Positions 7,616 to 16,311 of a stretch of 33,390 nucleotides of DNA are shown piece after piece. The notes beneath the pieces are model-generated. The model did no database searches. It was given only the letters and a program-made list of their open reading frames with translations, and was not told the DNA's origin. How positions within the stretch are numbered: position 1 is the stretch's first letter; every line of letters begins with the position of its first letter. This stretch comes from NAT127 sp041655035 (GTDB taxonomy: Bacteria > Pseudomonadota > Gammaproteobacteria > Pseudomonadales > Porticoccaceae). A program made the translations under genes and the position numbers. The DNA is taken from the NCBI GenBank assembly GCA_041655035.1, contig JBAZCN010000022.1:1-33390 (forward strand). Direction: 5' to 3'.

Positions 7616-10600
7616 TCAAGACCTGCCCAGCCGGAACCACAGCGCGTACAGGGCGGGCACAAAGAGCAGGGTGATGGCGGTGCCCACCGCCACGCCGCCG
7701 ATCAACACATAGGCGATCGGCCCCCAGAAACTGTCGAAAGTCAGCGGTACGAAGGCCAGCATCGCCACCACAGCGGTGAGCACCACCGGCCGGGCGCGGC
7801 GCACCGCGGCTTCCACCACCGCGGCCACAGGATCCATGCCCTCGTTGAAGTTGTCCGACACCTGCTGGGTGAGGATCAGGGTGTTGCGCATCAGGATGCC
7901 GGCGAGCCCGATCAGCCCCAGCAGGGCCACGAAGCCGAAGGGTTGGTCGAACAGCAGCAGGGCGAGCGCCGCGCCGATCACCCCCAGCGGCGCGGTGGCC
8001 ACCACCATGAAGGTGCCGGAGAACGAGCGCATCTGCAGCATGGTGAAGACCAGCATCATCAGGATCATCACCGGCACTTTCTTCTGGATGGCGAGATCGG
8101 CCTTGCCGGATTCCTCGACCACTCCGCCGATATCGATACGATAGCCCGCAGGCAGGGCGGCGCGCAGCGGCTCCAGCGCTTTCCACACGGCCATGCTGAC
8201 GTCCGGGGGCTGGGCGTCGTGGGCGTCGGCGTGCACCGCCAGGAAGGGTTCGCGGTTGTAGCGCTTGATCAGCGGGTCCTCGAAGCGGGTCTCCAGTCGA
8301 CCCAGCTGGGCCAGGGGCACCTTGTGGCCTTCCTGGGTGCGCACCTCCAGCCGCGCGAAGCGGTCGCGGATATCGCCGCCGCCCCGCGCGCGCAGTTCGA
8401 CGCTGCGGATATCCTGGCGCAGTTGCGCGACCGCCACGCCATCCAGCTGGAACTGCAGTTGCTGGCCGACCTCGGCGGGGGTCAGGCCCATCAGCCGCAG
8501 GCGCTCCGGATCCATGACCAGATGCAGCACCGGTACCCGCTCGTCCCACTCCAGATGGGCGTGGAGGGTATTGGGGTTGGCGGCCATGATGTCGCGTACC
8601 TGGTAGCCGATGCGGCGCAGTTCCATGGGGTCGGGGCCGAGGATACGGAAACTCACCGGCCAGGGCACCGGCGGGCCGTTGAACAGGATTTCGAAACGGA
8701 TCAGGGCCTCGGGAAATTCGCCGGCATCCACATGCTGTTTGAGCGCGGCCATGATCCTGCCGCGGCCCTCGGCGTCCCGGGCCATGACCAGCAATTTGGC
8801 GAAGGCGGGGTCGGGATTCTCCGGATTGGCGGAGACAAAGAAGCGCGGCATGCCGGCGCCGACGAAAGCGGTTACCGACTCGGTGTCGGGCTGGGCGTTG
8901 AGGATCTGTTCCAGCCGGCGGGTGGTGGCGTCGGTGTTGGCGATGGCGGTGCCCTGGGGCATGTAGACGCTGACCAGCACTTCGTGGCGATCGGAGTCGG
9001 GAAAGAACTGCTGCTCGACCAGCGACATGGCGGCTATCGCTGCGACCAGCAGGCCCATCGTCGCCGCCACCACGATGGTGCGGTGGATCACGCACCAGTG
9101 CACCAGGTTGCGCAGCTGGTCGTAGCGCGGCGTGTGGTACTGGCCCTGGTGATGACTGGGCGCAGTGCCGATGGGGGGCAGCAACTTGACCCCGAGGTAG
9201 GGGATGAAGATCACCGCCACCAGCCAGGACACCAGCAACGAGATGGCCAGCACCCAGAAGATATTGCCGGCGTATTCCCCGACGCTGGACTCGGCGAAGC
9301 CTATGGGGGTGAATCCGGCGACAGTGACCAGGGTGCCGAACAGCATCGGCGAGGCGGTGATGGTCCAGGCGTGGGAGGCGCTGCGAACCCGGTCCCAGCC
9401 TTCCTGCATTTTCACGATCATCATCTCGATGGCGATAATGGCGTCGTCGACCAGCAGACCGAGGGCGATGACCAGCGCGCCCAGGGTGATACGGTCCAGA
9501 TTGATGCCCATGAATTGCATCACCGTGAAGCTCAGACACAGGGTGATGGGAATGGCGATGCCCACCACCAGGCCGGCGCGCAGGCCGATGGCGAGGATGC
9601 TCACCAGCATCACCACCACCACCGCGACCATGAACTTGAACTGGAACAGGGTGATCGCGCCGGAGATCAGCTCCGCCTGGTTGGTGACGGGGATCAGCGT
9701 CATGCCCAGCGGCAGGCGCTGGCGCTCCGTTTCGACAAAGGCGTCGAGGCTTTTCCCGAGGTCGAGCCCGTTCCAGCCATCCCGCATCACCACGCCGAGC
9801 AGGATGGTGTCGTCGCCGTTGGTACGGACCAGGTAGCTGGCGGGCTCCTGGTAGCCGCGGCGAACAGCGGCCAGGTCACCCACCCGCAGCAGCCGGTCGC
9901 CGACGCGTATGGGCACTTCCGCCAGTTGCGCGGGGTCCGACAGGTCGCTGGCGATGCGCAGGTAGACGCGGGCCCCGGTGGTCTCGAGCTGGCCGGCGGG
10001 GGCCAGGCGGTTATGGGCCTCGATGGCGGCGAATACCATATCGGGGCTGATGCCCAGATTGGCCAGCCGGGCGGTATCGAAATCGAGGAATACCCGCTCA
10101 CTGCGCTCGCCGAGCAGCTGCGCCCGGCGCACCCCGGGCAGCAACTGCAGGCGGTCGCGGATGGCCTCCGCCTCGCGGGTCAGCTCACGCATCGGCAGGC
10201 CGGGCGCGGCCAGGGAAATCAGCGAAAAATAGACATCGCCGAAGTCGTCGTTGACGATCGGACCGATCACTCCGGCGGGCAGCAGGGGCGCCTCGTCCTG
10301 CATGCGCTTGCGCACCTGATAGAACAGGTCGGGTATTCTCTCGCTGGGGGTATGATCCTCGAATACCACCTGCATATCGGCCCGCCCCGGGCGGATGGTG
10401 GTTTCGATATTGCGGATGGCATCGACTTCCTGGATGCGTTTTTCCAGACGGTCCACCACCTGGTCCTGGATCTCGCGGGTAGTGGCGCCCGGCCATTCGG
10501 CGGAGACCACCATCACCCGCACGGTAAATTCCGGGTCCTCGGCGCGGCCCAGCGACACAAACGCATAGACGCCGACCACGATCGAGAGAATCAGGAAGAA

Positions 10601-10654
10601 CAGCGTCAGTCCCTGTTCCCTGACCGCCAGCGCCGAGAGATTGGGGAAGCTCAT
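7616..10654 (-). CDS. RND efflux transporter permease subunit (AcrB/HAE1-like)
   Basis: The 1012-residue protein is close to the usual size of this family. It has an N-terminal helix (about 15-35), two large periplasmic domains and two groups of membrane helices. Recognisable motifs are WPGATTREIQDQVVDRLEKRI, GLLVDDAIIAIEM (the DD pair of the proton relay in TM4), IPYLGVKLLP and GLIGLAGILMRNTLILTQQ. The last motif is TM10, where AcrB has a relay lysine (KN) and this protein has arginine (RN), as in a distinct subgroup of RND permeases. The ATG start overlaps the adaptor stop as ATGA, so the two are translationally coupled. The pump uses the proton gradient to export drugs or other amphiphiles with the adaptor and an outer-membrane channel, which is not encoded here. 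Substrates are unknown. It is probably controlled by the divergent TetR regulator. Confidence 0.93.
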   Translation of the reverse strand: MSFPNLSALAVREQGLTLFFLILSIVVGVYAFVSLGRAEDPEFTVRVMVVSAEWPGATTREIQDQVVDRLEKRIQEVDAIRNIETTIRPGRADMQVVFEDHTPSERIPDLFYQVRKRMQDEAPLLPAGVIGPIVNDDFGDVYFSLISLAAPGLPMRELTREAEAIRDRLQLLPGVRRAQLLGERSERVFLDFDTARLANLGISPDMVFAAIEAHNRLAPAGQLETTGARVYLRIASDLSDPAQLAEVPIRVGDRLLRVGDLAAVRRGYQEPASYLVRTNGDDTILLGVVMRDGWNGLDLGKSLDAFVETERQRLPLGMTLIPVTNQAELISGAITLFQFKFMVAVVVVMLVSILAIGLRAGLVVGIAIPITLCLSFTVMQFMGINLDRITLGALVIALGLLVDDAIIAIEMMIVKMQEGWDRVRSASHAWTITASPMLFGTLVTVAGFTPIGFAESSVGEYAGNIFWVLAISLLVSWLVAVIFIPYLGVKLLPPIGTAPSHHQGQYHTPRYDQLRNLVHWCVIHRTIVVAATMGLLVAAIAAMSLVEQQFFPDSDRHEVLVSVYMPQGTAIANTDATTRRLEQILNAQPDTESVTAFVGAGMPRFFVSANPENPDPAFAKLLVMARDAEGRGRIMAALKQHVDAGEFPEALIRFEILFNGPPVPWPVSFRILGPDPMELRRIGYQVRDIMAANPNTLHAHLEWDERVPVLHLVMDPERLRLMGLTPAEVGQQLQFQLDGVAVAQLRQDIRSVELRARGGGDIRDRFARLEVRTQEGHKVPLAQLGRLETRFEDPLIKRYNREPFLAVHADAHDAQPPDVSMAVWKALEPLRAALPAGYRIDIGGVVEESGKADLAIQKKVPVMILMMLVFTMLQMRSFSGTFMVVATAPLGVIGAALALLLFDQPFGFVALLGLIGLAGILMRNTLILTQQVSDNFNEGMDPVAAVVEAAVRRARPVVLTAVVAMLAFVPLTFDSFWGPIAYVLIGGVAVGTAITLLFVPALYALWFRLGRS

Positions 10655-11715
10655 GGCGCCAGCTCCCTGACGGCCATTCCCTGTTCCAGCATGTCGGTGC
10701 CGAGACTGATGATGCGGCTGCCCTCCTCGAGGGCGGCGCTGATCCGCGCGGTTTCGAGATCGAGGCTGAGTACCGTGACCGCCAGCGGTTGGGCGCGTCC
10801 GTCCACTATCCGCCAGATGCGCGGGCCGCCACCCCGTTCGTCGATAGCGGCGATAGGCACAGTCAGGGTATTGGCGGTGGCGTTGCCGCCCAGGTCGACC
10901 CGCACCACGGAGCCCAACGGCAGGGCGGCGGTCGGCTCGGTGAGCTGGTAGCGGGCGCGCCAGGTGCGGCTGGCGGGGTCCGCGGCGCCGGCGATTTCAC
11001 GCAGCTGGATGGTGAGCTCGGCGCCGTCGGCACGTTTTATCCGGCCACCGGCCGGGGGCGTGGCGGCGTCGGGCAGGAAGACCTCGACCTCCCGCTCGCC
11101 GTCCCGGGCCAGCAGGCCCAGCGGTTCGCCGGCGGCCACCACCTGGCCGGCGTCGCCGCTGACTTCCATCAGTACGCCGTCGGTTTCGGCCTTGAGGGTC
11201 GCATAGCCGAGCCGGTTGCCCGCCTGTTGAGCCCGGGCCCGGGCGGCGTCGAGCCGGGTGCGGGCTTCCCGCACCGCCAGTTCCGAGCGCTCCAGCACCT
11301 GGTGGCTGATGAATTTTCTGGCCAGCAGCTCGCGGTTGCGGTCGTGGTCCGATTCGGCGATCTCCAGCGCCGTCTGCGCCGCCGCCTGTTCGGCGCGGGC
11401 GGCGTTGAGATCCTGATCGAGGTCGCGGGGATCGAGCTGGAACAGCAACTGGCCGGCCGTCACCCGCTGCCCGGCGTCCACCGCGCGGACGGTGATGCGA
11501 CCCGGCACTTCGAAGGCGACGGGGATCTCGTAGCGGCCGCGCACCGTGCCGGACAGGCTGAGCGCCCCGCCCTGATCCAGCGCGACGGTGTGGGTGCGGA
11601 CCCAGGGGGCCGACTGGCTGGTATCGTCGCCGGGGGTGTCGCCACCGGAACAGGCGGCGAGAATGAGACAGAGGGTGGCAATCGGGAGCGGGTTTATTCT
11701 GGCCATGGCGCACAT
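10651..11715 (-). CDS. RND efflux periplasmic adaptor lipoprotein
   Basis: The protein has 354 residues, or 351 if the second ATG at 11706 (MARINPLPIATL) is used; neither start has a clear ribosome-binding site. A lipobox LAAC anchors it by Cys19 counted from the second Met. Next come a beta strand with VPGRITVRAVDAGQRVTAGQLLFQLDPRDL (first half of a lipoyl domain), a helical hairpin rich in Ala/Arg/Gln, the second lipoyl half (LKAETDGVLMEVSGDAGQVVAAGEPLG) and barrel domains. This is the membrane-fusion protein order of the HlyD/AcrA family. It bridges the permease and an outer-membrane channel. It is the first gene of the two-gene operon and ends in a 4-base overlap with the permease gene. 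No third gene for a channel follows, so the pump may share a TolC-like protein encoded elsewhere. Confidence 0.92.
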   Translation of the reverse strand: MCAMARINPLPIATLCLILAACSGGDTPGDDTSQSAPWVRTHTVALDQGGALSLSGTVRGRYEIPVAFEVPGRITVRAVDAGQRVTAGQLLFQLDPRDLDQDLNAARAEQAAAQTALEIAESDHDRNRELLARKFISHQVLERSELAVREARTRLDAARARAQQAGNRLGYATLKAETDGVLMEVSGDAGQVVAAGEPLGLLARDGEREVEVFLPDAATPPAGGRIKRADGAELTIQLREIAGAADPASRTWRARYQLTEPTAALPLGSVVRVDLGGNATANTLTVPIAAIDERGGGPRIWRIVDGRAQPLAVTVLSLDLETARISAALEEGSRIISLGTDMLEQGMAVRELAP

Positions 11716-11771
11716 TGTTCGGAAAATTTGTTTATTATTGAACGAAACCGTCTGTTAATTCGAGTCCCCAA
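11716..11771. promoter_or_regulatory. Divergent promoter/operator between the RND operon and tetR
   Basis: Only 56 bases separate the adaptor start from the regulator start, so both promoters must overlap here. The segment is AT-rich in its middle (11721-11740). GTTC (11717-11720) and GAAC (11740-11743) form an inverted repeat, and AACGAAACCGTCTGTT (11741-11756) has AAC/GTT ends. A TetR dimer site in this spacer is likely from the arrangement, but the exact bases cannot be fixed by eye. Confidence 0.5.
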
Positions 11772-12416
11772 GTGGCAAAAGTACCAAAAATTGTGTCGCC
11801 CAACGCCCCCGGTCGTCCCCAGGACCCGGACAAGGACGTGGCGATACTCGACGCCGCACGGGATATCCTCTTCCAGCGGGGTCTCCAGGCGGTCTCCATG
11901 GAGGCGGTGGCGGCCCGCGCCGGCGTATCCAAGGCGACGGTCTATTCCCGCCATGCCAACAAGATCGAACTGATCCGCGCCCTGGTGCGCCGCCAAGGCG
12001 CGGACATCATCGGCCACTTCTCGGTGGCGCCGGGATCGGCCAGCGACCTGCGCGCCAGTCTCGGCGAATTTGCCCGGGAACTGTTGGCCTTTCTGTCCAG
12101 CGACGAACACTCGCAACTGGTGCGGGCCGTGGGCGCGGCACGGGCGCTGGCTCCCGACATGGCCCGGGAGATCTATCTCAATGGCCCGCAGAATACGCTC
12201 GACCAACTGGCCCGCTGGCTGGCCTCGGCCGCCGCAGGGGGCCTGCTGCAGTGCCGACAACCGGAACGCAGCGCAGAGCTGCTGATAGGTATGCTGGGTG
12301 GCATCGACCTGGCGCGCACCCTGTTCGGTGTGTGTGGCCCCCGCCGCGGCGCCGCGCTGGCGGCGCACGCGGATTTCGTCGTCGACGCCTTTCTGCGGTT
12401 GCACGCGGTGGGCTGA
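11772..12416 (+). CDS. TetR/AcrR-family transcriptional regulator
   Basis: The 214-residue protein starts with GTG. Residues 22-68 form the TetR DNA-binding domain: AILDAARDILFQRGLQAVSMEAVAARAGVSKATVYSRHANKIELI contains the helix-turn-helix at about 42-61, with the diagnostic VSKATVYSRHxNK pattern. The ligand-binding C-terminal part is alpha-helical and does not reveal a specific inducer. It is divergent from the RND adaptor-permease operon, the usual arrangement for a local repressor that is released when it binds a pump substrate. Repression of the RND operon and of itself is inference from position. The 10-20 residue N-terminal arm is Pro- and charge-rich. Confidence 0.92.
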   Translation: MAKVPKIVSPNAPGRPQDPDKDVAILDAARDILFQRGLQAVSMEAVAARAGVSKATVYSRHANKIELIRALVRRQGADIIGHFSVAPGSASDLRASLGEFARELLAFLSSDEHSQLVRAVGAARALAPDMAREIYLNGPQNTLDQLARWLASAAAGGLLQCRQPERSAELLIGMLGGIDLARTLFGVCGPRRGAALAAHADFVVDAFLRLHAVG

Positions 12417-12604
12417 GCCGGGTATCGGGCTGATCATCGCCGATGGCGGCCCTGCAGGAGGCCAAGATCCCGGCGATGCACGACCCGGACCAGCTCGACG
12501 CACCATCGGCACCTCGATGTCCGGCGCCTCACCGGAACGGCCCTTGTGTTTCTGAGCGATCGACCAACGGCCGGCCATGGTCGGTTGTTGCTGTTGTCAG
12601 CGGA
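12417..12604. other. Gap between convergent tetR and PLD-like genes
   Basis: This 188-base gap lies between two genes that end towards each other. I see no convincing gene in it. CGACCA and TGGTCG around 12560-12585, with GGCCGGCC between them, form the best hairpin and could help terminate one or both transcripts, but no T tract follows. Confidence 0.4.
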
Positions 12605-14023
12605 TCAGAAGGTCGAGAGTCCCAGGGCTTCCATCATCCGGTAGCGCCAGTAGCGCAGCCGGGATTCGTCCTGCCAGGTCTGGTAGGGCAGGCTCAGGGT
12701 GGGCTGATGCCACAGTTGGTCGAAATGGGCGCTCAGTTCACGGCTCAGCGGCGTAGCTCCATCGCCCCACACACGGATGTTGGTTTCCAGGTTGAGGTTG
12801 TCGAGATTGCGCCGGGTGAAGTTGGCTGAGCCGAGCATGAACTGCCAGGAGCGGTCCGGATCGCGACGCATCAACAGCTTGCTGTGGCACTGTTCGCCAT
12901 GGGTATTGCACCAGCGCACGGCGATACCGGCGCGGTGCAGTTCCAGTGCCACCTGGCGGTTGGGAATGCCGTTTTTCTCGCGGCCAAAGGCATCGTGATT
13001 GGCATCGAGCAGGATGCGCAGGCGCACCCCCCGCTGGTGGGCGGCGATAAAGGCGCGGACCAGTTCGCGGTGCGAGAGATAGAACATGGCCAGGTCGAGT
13101 TCACTGCCGGCCGGGGCGCCGCTGATCATTGCCAGGGCGGCAGCGCGGATCCGGCTCTCGGTCAGTACCTGCACTTGCTGGCTGTCGGGCTCGCGGCCCT
13201 CCGTGTCGGCAAAGGCCGGCAGCTGGAGGCTGATGCCGGCCATCGCCAGCACCGCCGACTCGGTGTGCAGCAGGTCGACCGCGGCGGCGCCGCTGAAGGC
13301 GAGGGCGATATTGCTGTGCCGGCTGCTGCCGTCGTGAGGGTTGGCGGAGGTCACCAGCCCGCGCAGGCCATCGCCGTCATCGACGATCAGGGTTTTGCGG
13401 TGGTTGGCCTTGAAGTTGAGCAGCGCCAGAAAACTGCGCAGGGTCGTCTTGCCGTTGCCGATGGGATTGGGCAGCCAGCCGCCGTCGGGATCATTGCCCA
13501 AGCCCTGGCAGCACAGCCGCCAGAGGGTGGACCACAGGGGGTTGGAGTCGCGCAGTGGTGACAGCGGGGTTTCCACCACCGGGATGCCGGCGGCGCGCAG
13601 CTGCTCGAACAGCGGCGAGCGGGTGCCGCCGTAGAAGGTGTTGAAGGGGTCGGTGACGACGGCGATGGTGATCCCGTCGACCGCTTGCTTGCGCGCCAGC
13701 AACGCGTCGGTGAGCTGACTGGCGAGCGGGCGATAGCCGGGCCCGGGCGGACGGCTGTCGTTGAACAGAAACATGTCCACCACGATCAGCCTGCGGGCCC
13801 GGCCGATCAGCCGCAATGCCTCAGCGAATATCTGGTGGTCGAGCACCGCCTCGCCTTCCGCCGTTTGCCAGGTGCGGTCGACCAGCAGTGCCGGCGCCGC
13901 CAGCGCCCGCGCCGGCCCCTGATAATCGAGGCCCGCGGGCAGCGGCTTGCTCGCTTGATAGGCGCCGGTGCCGGCGAGGATCAGCAGGAGGAGCACAAGC
14001 GCCAATCGTTTGCGGGTGATCAC
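12605..14023 (-). CDS. Phospholipase D-like family protein
   Basis: The 472-residue protein starts with GTG 14023, overlapping the hemW stop by 4 bases (GTGA). An N-terminal hydrophobic segment (about 7-22) acts as signal peptide or anchor, so the enzyme should act at the membrane or in the periplasm. Two HKD-type sites are visible. The first has HRKTLIVD followed by TSANPHDGSSRHSN. The second has HSKLLMRRD followed by GSANFTRRNLDN, in which the Asp is shifted by one from the usual HxKxxxxD spacing. Two HKD sites form one active site in this superfamily, which hydrolyses or transfers phosphodiester head groups, as in cardiolipin synthases. Substrate is unknown. Close coupling to hemW is probably operon packing, not a shared pathway. 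Confidence 0.85.
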   Translation of the reverse strand: MITRKRLALVLLLLILAGTGAYQASKPLPAGLDYQGPARALAAPALLVDRTWQTAEGEAVLDHQIFAEALRLIGRARRLIVVDMFLFNDSRPPGPGYRPLASQLTDALLARKQAVDGITIAVVTDPFNTFYGGTRSPLFEQLRAAGIPVVETPLSPLRDSNPLWSTLWRLCCQGLGNDPDGGWLPNPIGNGKTTLRSFLALLNFKANHRKTLIVDDGDGLRGLVTSANPHDGSSRHSNIALAFSGAAAVDLLHTESAVLAMAGISLQLPAFADTEGREPDSQQVQVLTESRIRAAALAMISGAPAGSELDLAMFYLSHRELVRAFIAAHQRGVRLRILLDANHDAFGREKNGIPNRQVALELHRAGIAVRWCNTHGEQCHSKLLMRRDPDRSWQFMLGSANFTRRNLDNLNLETNIRVWGDGATPLSRELSAHFDQLWHQPTLSLPYQTWQDESRLRYWRYRMMEALGLSTF

Positions 14024-15171
14024 GGTGCGGCGGGCTCCAGCAAGGCCAGTACCGAGTTCAGATAGCGCAGCCCCAGTTCGGTCGTCGCCAGCCGCTCGCT
14101 GGCTTCATGAACCAGGCCCCGCTGCACCAGGTCGTGCCAGCGGGGCTCGAGGTCGGTGAAGGCGAGGCCGGTGCGCGCCTGGTAAAAGCTGCGCGGCACG
14201 CCGCCGACCAGCCGCAGGGCATTCATCATGAACTCAAAAGGGCGCTCGGCGGGCTCGACTGCCTGCTCGCTGGCGCGCCAATCACCGCGGCGCGACAGGT
14301 AGTCGGCCGGGGCGCGGGTCTTGCTGGCGCGCAGGATGCGGTTGCCATCCGCGAGGCTGTACTTGCCGTGGGCACCCGCGCCGATGCCCAGGTAGTCGCC
14401 GAACTGCCAGTAGTTGAGATTGTGGCGGGACTGGCGCCCGGGCTGGGTGTAGGCGGAGACTTCGTACTGGGCAAACCCCGCGGCGGCGAGAACCGTCTCG
14501 CCCTGCTGCTGGATTTCATCGAGGGTATCTTCCGCCGGCAAGGGTGGCGGCCGCTTGTGGAAGACGGTGTTCGGTTCGATGGTCAACTGGTACCACGACA
14601 GGTGGCTGGGAGCGAGATCGACGGCGAGGGCGAGGTCGGCGATGGCGCCGGCGGGAGTCTGGTCCGGCAGGCCGTGCATCAGGTCGAGGTTGATATTGTC
14701 GAAGCCGGCGGCCCGCGCCGCGTGGACCGCGGCGATCGCCGCGGCGCGGTCGTGGATGCGCCCGAGCCGCGCCAGCTGGGCATTGTCGAAACTCTGGATG
14801 CCAATGGACAGGCGGTTGACGCCGGCGCTGCGAAAGCCCTGGAAGCGCCCCTGTTCGACGGTGCCGGGGTTGGCTTCGAGGGTGATCTCGATATCGCGGG
14901 CGAAGCCGATACGCCGCTCGGCGGCGTCGAGGATGGCGCCGATACCCGGCGCTGAAAACAGGCTGGGGGTGCCGCCACCGATGAAGATGGATTGCAGCCT
15001 GCGGCCCTGGGCGTGGGGCAGCTCGGTGTCGAGGTCGGCAATCAGGGCGCGCAGGTATTCCTGCTCGGGAATGGCGCCATTGGGTTCATGGGAATTGAAA
15101 TCGCAATAGGGGCATTTGCGCACGCACCAGGGAATATGCACATAGAGTGCGAGAGGTGGCAGTTGCAGCAT
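14020..15171 (-). CDS. hemW: Radical SAM heme chaperone HemW
   Basis: The protein has 383 residues from ATG 15171. The open frame continues upstream, but that part is Arg/Pro-rich out-of-frame rdgB sequence; the family start is just before YVHIPWC. The radical SAM cluster motif CVRKCPYC (Cys16, Cys20, Cys23) is intact and is followed by DFNSH, which is typical of HemW rather than HemN. Also visible are the GGGTPS motif, the EANPGTVE block, RLSIGIQSF and NLDLMHGLPDQT. HemW binds heme and a 4Fe-4S cluster and is thought to deliver heme to respiratory proteins; older annotations call it coproporphyrinogen III oxidase-like. The start codon shares one base with the rdgB stop (TGATG), and the stop overlaps the PLD-like gene. 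Confidence 0.95.
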   Translation of the reverse strand: MLQLPPLALYVHIPWCVRKCPYCDFNSHEPNGAIPEQEYLRALIADLDTELPHAQGRRLQSIFIGGGTPSLFSAPGIGAILDAAERRIGFARDIEITLEANPGTVEQGRFQGFRSAGVNRLSIGIQSFDNAQLARLGRIHDRAAAIAAVHAARAAGFDNINLDLMHGLPDQTPAGAIADLALAVDLAPSHLSWYQLTIEPNTVFHKRPPPLPAEDTLDEIQQQGETVLAAAGFAQYEVSAYTQPGRQSRHNLNYWQFGDYLGIGAGAHGKYSLADGNRILRASKTRAPADYLSRRGDWRASEQAVEPAERPFEFMMNALRLVGGVPRSFYQARTGLAFTDLEPRWHDLVQRGLVHEASERLATTELGLRYLNSVLALLEPAAP

Positions 15172-15788
15172 CAGAGACGGGCCAGCTTTTCCAGCAGTTG
15201 GCGCATCGCCCGGGCGCGGTGGCTGAGGGTGTTTTTCACTTCCGCCGGCAGTTCGGCGGCGGTGCAGTTCTGCTCGCGCACGAAGAACAGCGGGTCGTAG
15301 CCGAAGCCATGGCCGCCTCGCGGCTTTGGGGTGATCACGCCCTCCCAGCTGCCCTGGCAGATCAGCGGGGTGGGGTCGGCGGCATGGCGCATATAAACCA
15401 GCAGGCACTGGTAGCGGGCGGTGCGCTGTTCGGCGGGGACGCCCCTGAGGGATTCCAGCAGCTGGACATTGTTGTCGGCATCATTCGCCCGGGGGCCGGC
15501 AAACCGGGCGGAGTAGATTCCCGGCGCGCCGTCGAGAAAGTCGACTTCGAGGCCGGAATCGTCGGCGATGGCCGGCAGGCCGGAGAGGCGTGCGGCGTGG
15601 CGGGCCTTGATGATGGCGTTTTCGACGAAGCTGAGGCCGGTTTCTTCCACCTCGGGGATGGCGAGGTCGGATTGGGCGACGACGTCGATGCCCCGGTCCG
15701 CCAGCAGGTACTGGAATTCCTTCAGCTTGCCGGCATTGCCGCTGGCCAGTACCAGCTTGCTGGTGGTGACGACGCCGTCAGCGGTCAC
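15171..15788 (-). CDS. rdgB: XTP/dITP diphosphatase (non-canonical purine NTP pyrophosphatase)
   Basis: The 205-residue product starts with GTG 15788. Family landmarks are LVLASGNAGKLKEFQYLL at the N-terminus, EETGLSFVENAIIKARHAA, the substrate-site block AIADDSGLEVDFLDGAPGIYSARFAG and GHGFGYDPLFF near the end. RdgB hydrolyses dITP, dXTP and XTP to monophosphates and pyrophosphate, cleaning the nucleotide pool of deaminated purines before they enter DNA or RNA. The start overlaps the end of the DUF4426 gene by 11 bases, and its stop is shared with the hemW start. The rdgB-hemW pair after metW-DUF4426 is the same order as in Pseudomonas. Confidence 0.96.
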   Translation of the reverse strand: MTADGVVTTSKLVLASGNAGKLKEFQYLLADRGIDVVAQSDLAIPEVEETGLSFVENAIIKARHAARLSGLPAIADDSGLEVDFLDGAPGIYSARFAGPRANDADNNVQLLESLRGVPAEQRTARYQCLLVYMRHAADPTPLICQGSWEGVITPKPRGGHGFGYDPLFFVREQNCTAAELPAEVKNTLSHRARAMRQLLEKLARL

Positions 15789-16263
15789 GGTAGAAGGTCC
15801 GCTGGAAGGTGACGGCGTGGGCGGGCCTGTCGGCGATCCCGACCCGCACCCTGAAGGTCAGGGCGTCTTCGTTCTGGAAGTTGAAGGGCGCCAGGTAGTA
15901 AACCGAATCACCCTCGCGGACTTCGAAAAACTGCAGGGTCTGCTGCTGGGCGAAGATGTTGGATACCACCCCGCTCACGTCGGCGGTCTTGCCGGAGGGC
16001 AGGTCGTCGACGATGACCGAGATATTGATCAGCCCCTTGTCCGCGCCGCGCGCGATGTTGTAACGGCTGGCGACCTCCGGGCTGATGAAGCTGCTGTTGA
16101 AGGCGCTGAAATACACCTTGGTATCGCCGAACTGCTTGTAGGGCTTGTCGTTGGCGCCGGCGCCGGCGGCACAGAACAGCAGCGCGGCGAGAGCCAGGGC
16201 GCGGCGGGCCGCTGCTCCGAGGATGTTGGCGGCGGGGTTGGTGCGGCGGCTGATGGTGTTCAT
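15778..16263 (-). CDS. DUF4426-family secreted protein
   Basis: The protein has 161 residues from ATG 16263, preceded by a TTGAGGATTG ribosome-binding site. A longer reading from TTG 16302 is possible but would translate the repeated leader. Residues 1 to about 35 are Arg-rich then hydrophobic, a signal peptide ending near AGA. The mature part has KQFGDTKVYFSAFNSSFISPEVASRYNIARG, GLINISVIV and a C-terminal VTFQRTFYRDR, which match the DUF4426 family placed between metW and rdgB in Pseudomonas and relatives. The function of this periplasmic family is not known. It overlaps rdgB by 11 bases, so it belongs to the same transcript. Confidence 0.87.
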   Translation of the reverse strand: MNTISRRTNPAANILGAAARRALALAALLFCAAGAGANDKPYKQFGDTKVYFSAFNSSFISPEVASRYNIARGADKGLINISVIVDDLPSGKTADVSGVVSNIFAQQQTLQFFEVREGDSVYYLAPFNFQNEDALTFRVRVGIADRPAHAVTFQRTFYRDR

Positions 16264-16272
16264 GGCGACAAT

Positions 16273-16300
16273 CCTCAAAAGGGCGGTCCTCAAAAGGGAC
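16273..16300. repeat. Tandem duplication of the ribosome-binding-site segment before DUF4426
   Basis: TCCTCAAAAGGG occurs twice in 28 bases (+ strand), at a period of 15. On the - strand each copy gives CCCTTTTGAGGA, so two Shine-Dalgarno-like AGGA sites precede the DUF4426 start. The proximal one is correctly spaced. Confidence 0.7.
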
Positions 16301-16311
16301 AATCCCCGGAC

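Noticed and set aside
7943..10951. Open frame of about 1,000 codons on the + strand opposite the RND operon
   Set aside because: It lies antisense to an RND permease with clear motifs. Its translation is dominated by His, Gln, Gly and Asp with no domain pattern, as expected for the complement of a GC-rich gene.
14020..15408. Longer HemW starting at 15408
   Set aside because: The added 79 codons overlap rdgB out of frame and are Arg/Pro-rich. The ATG at 15171 sits directly before the conserved YVHIPWC start.
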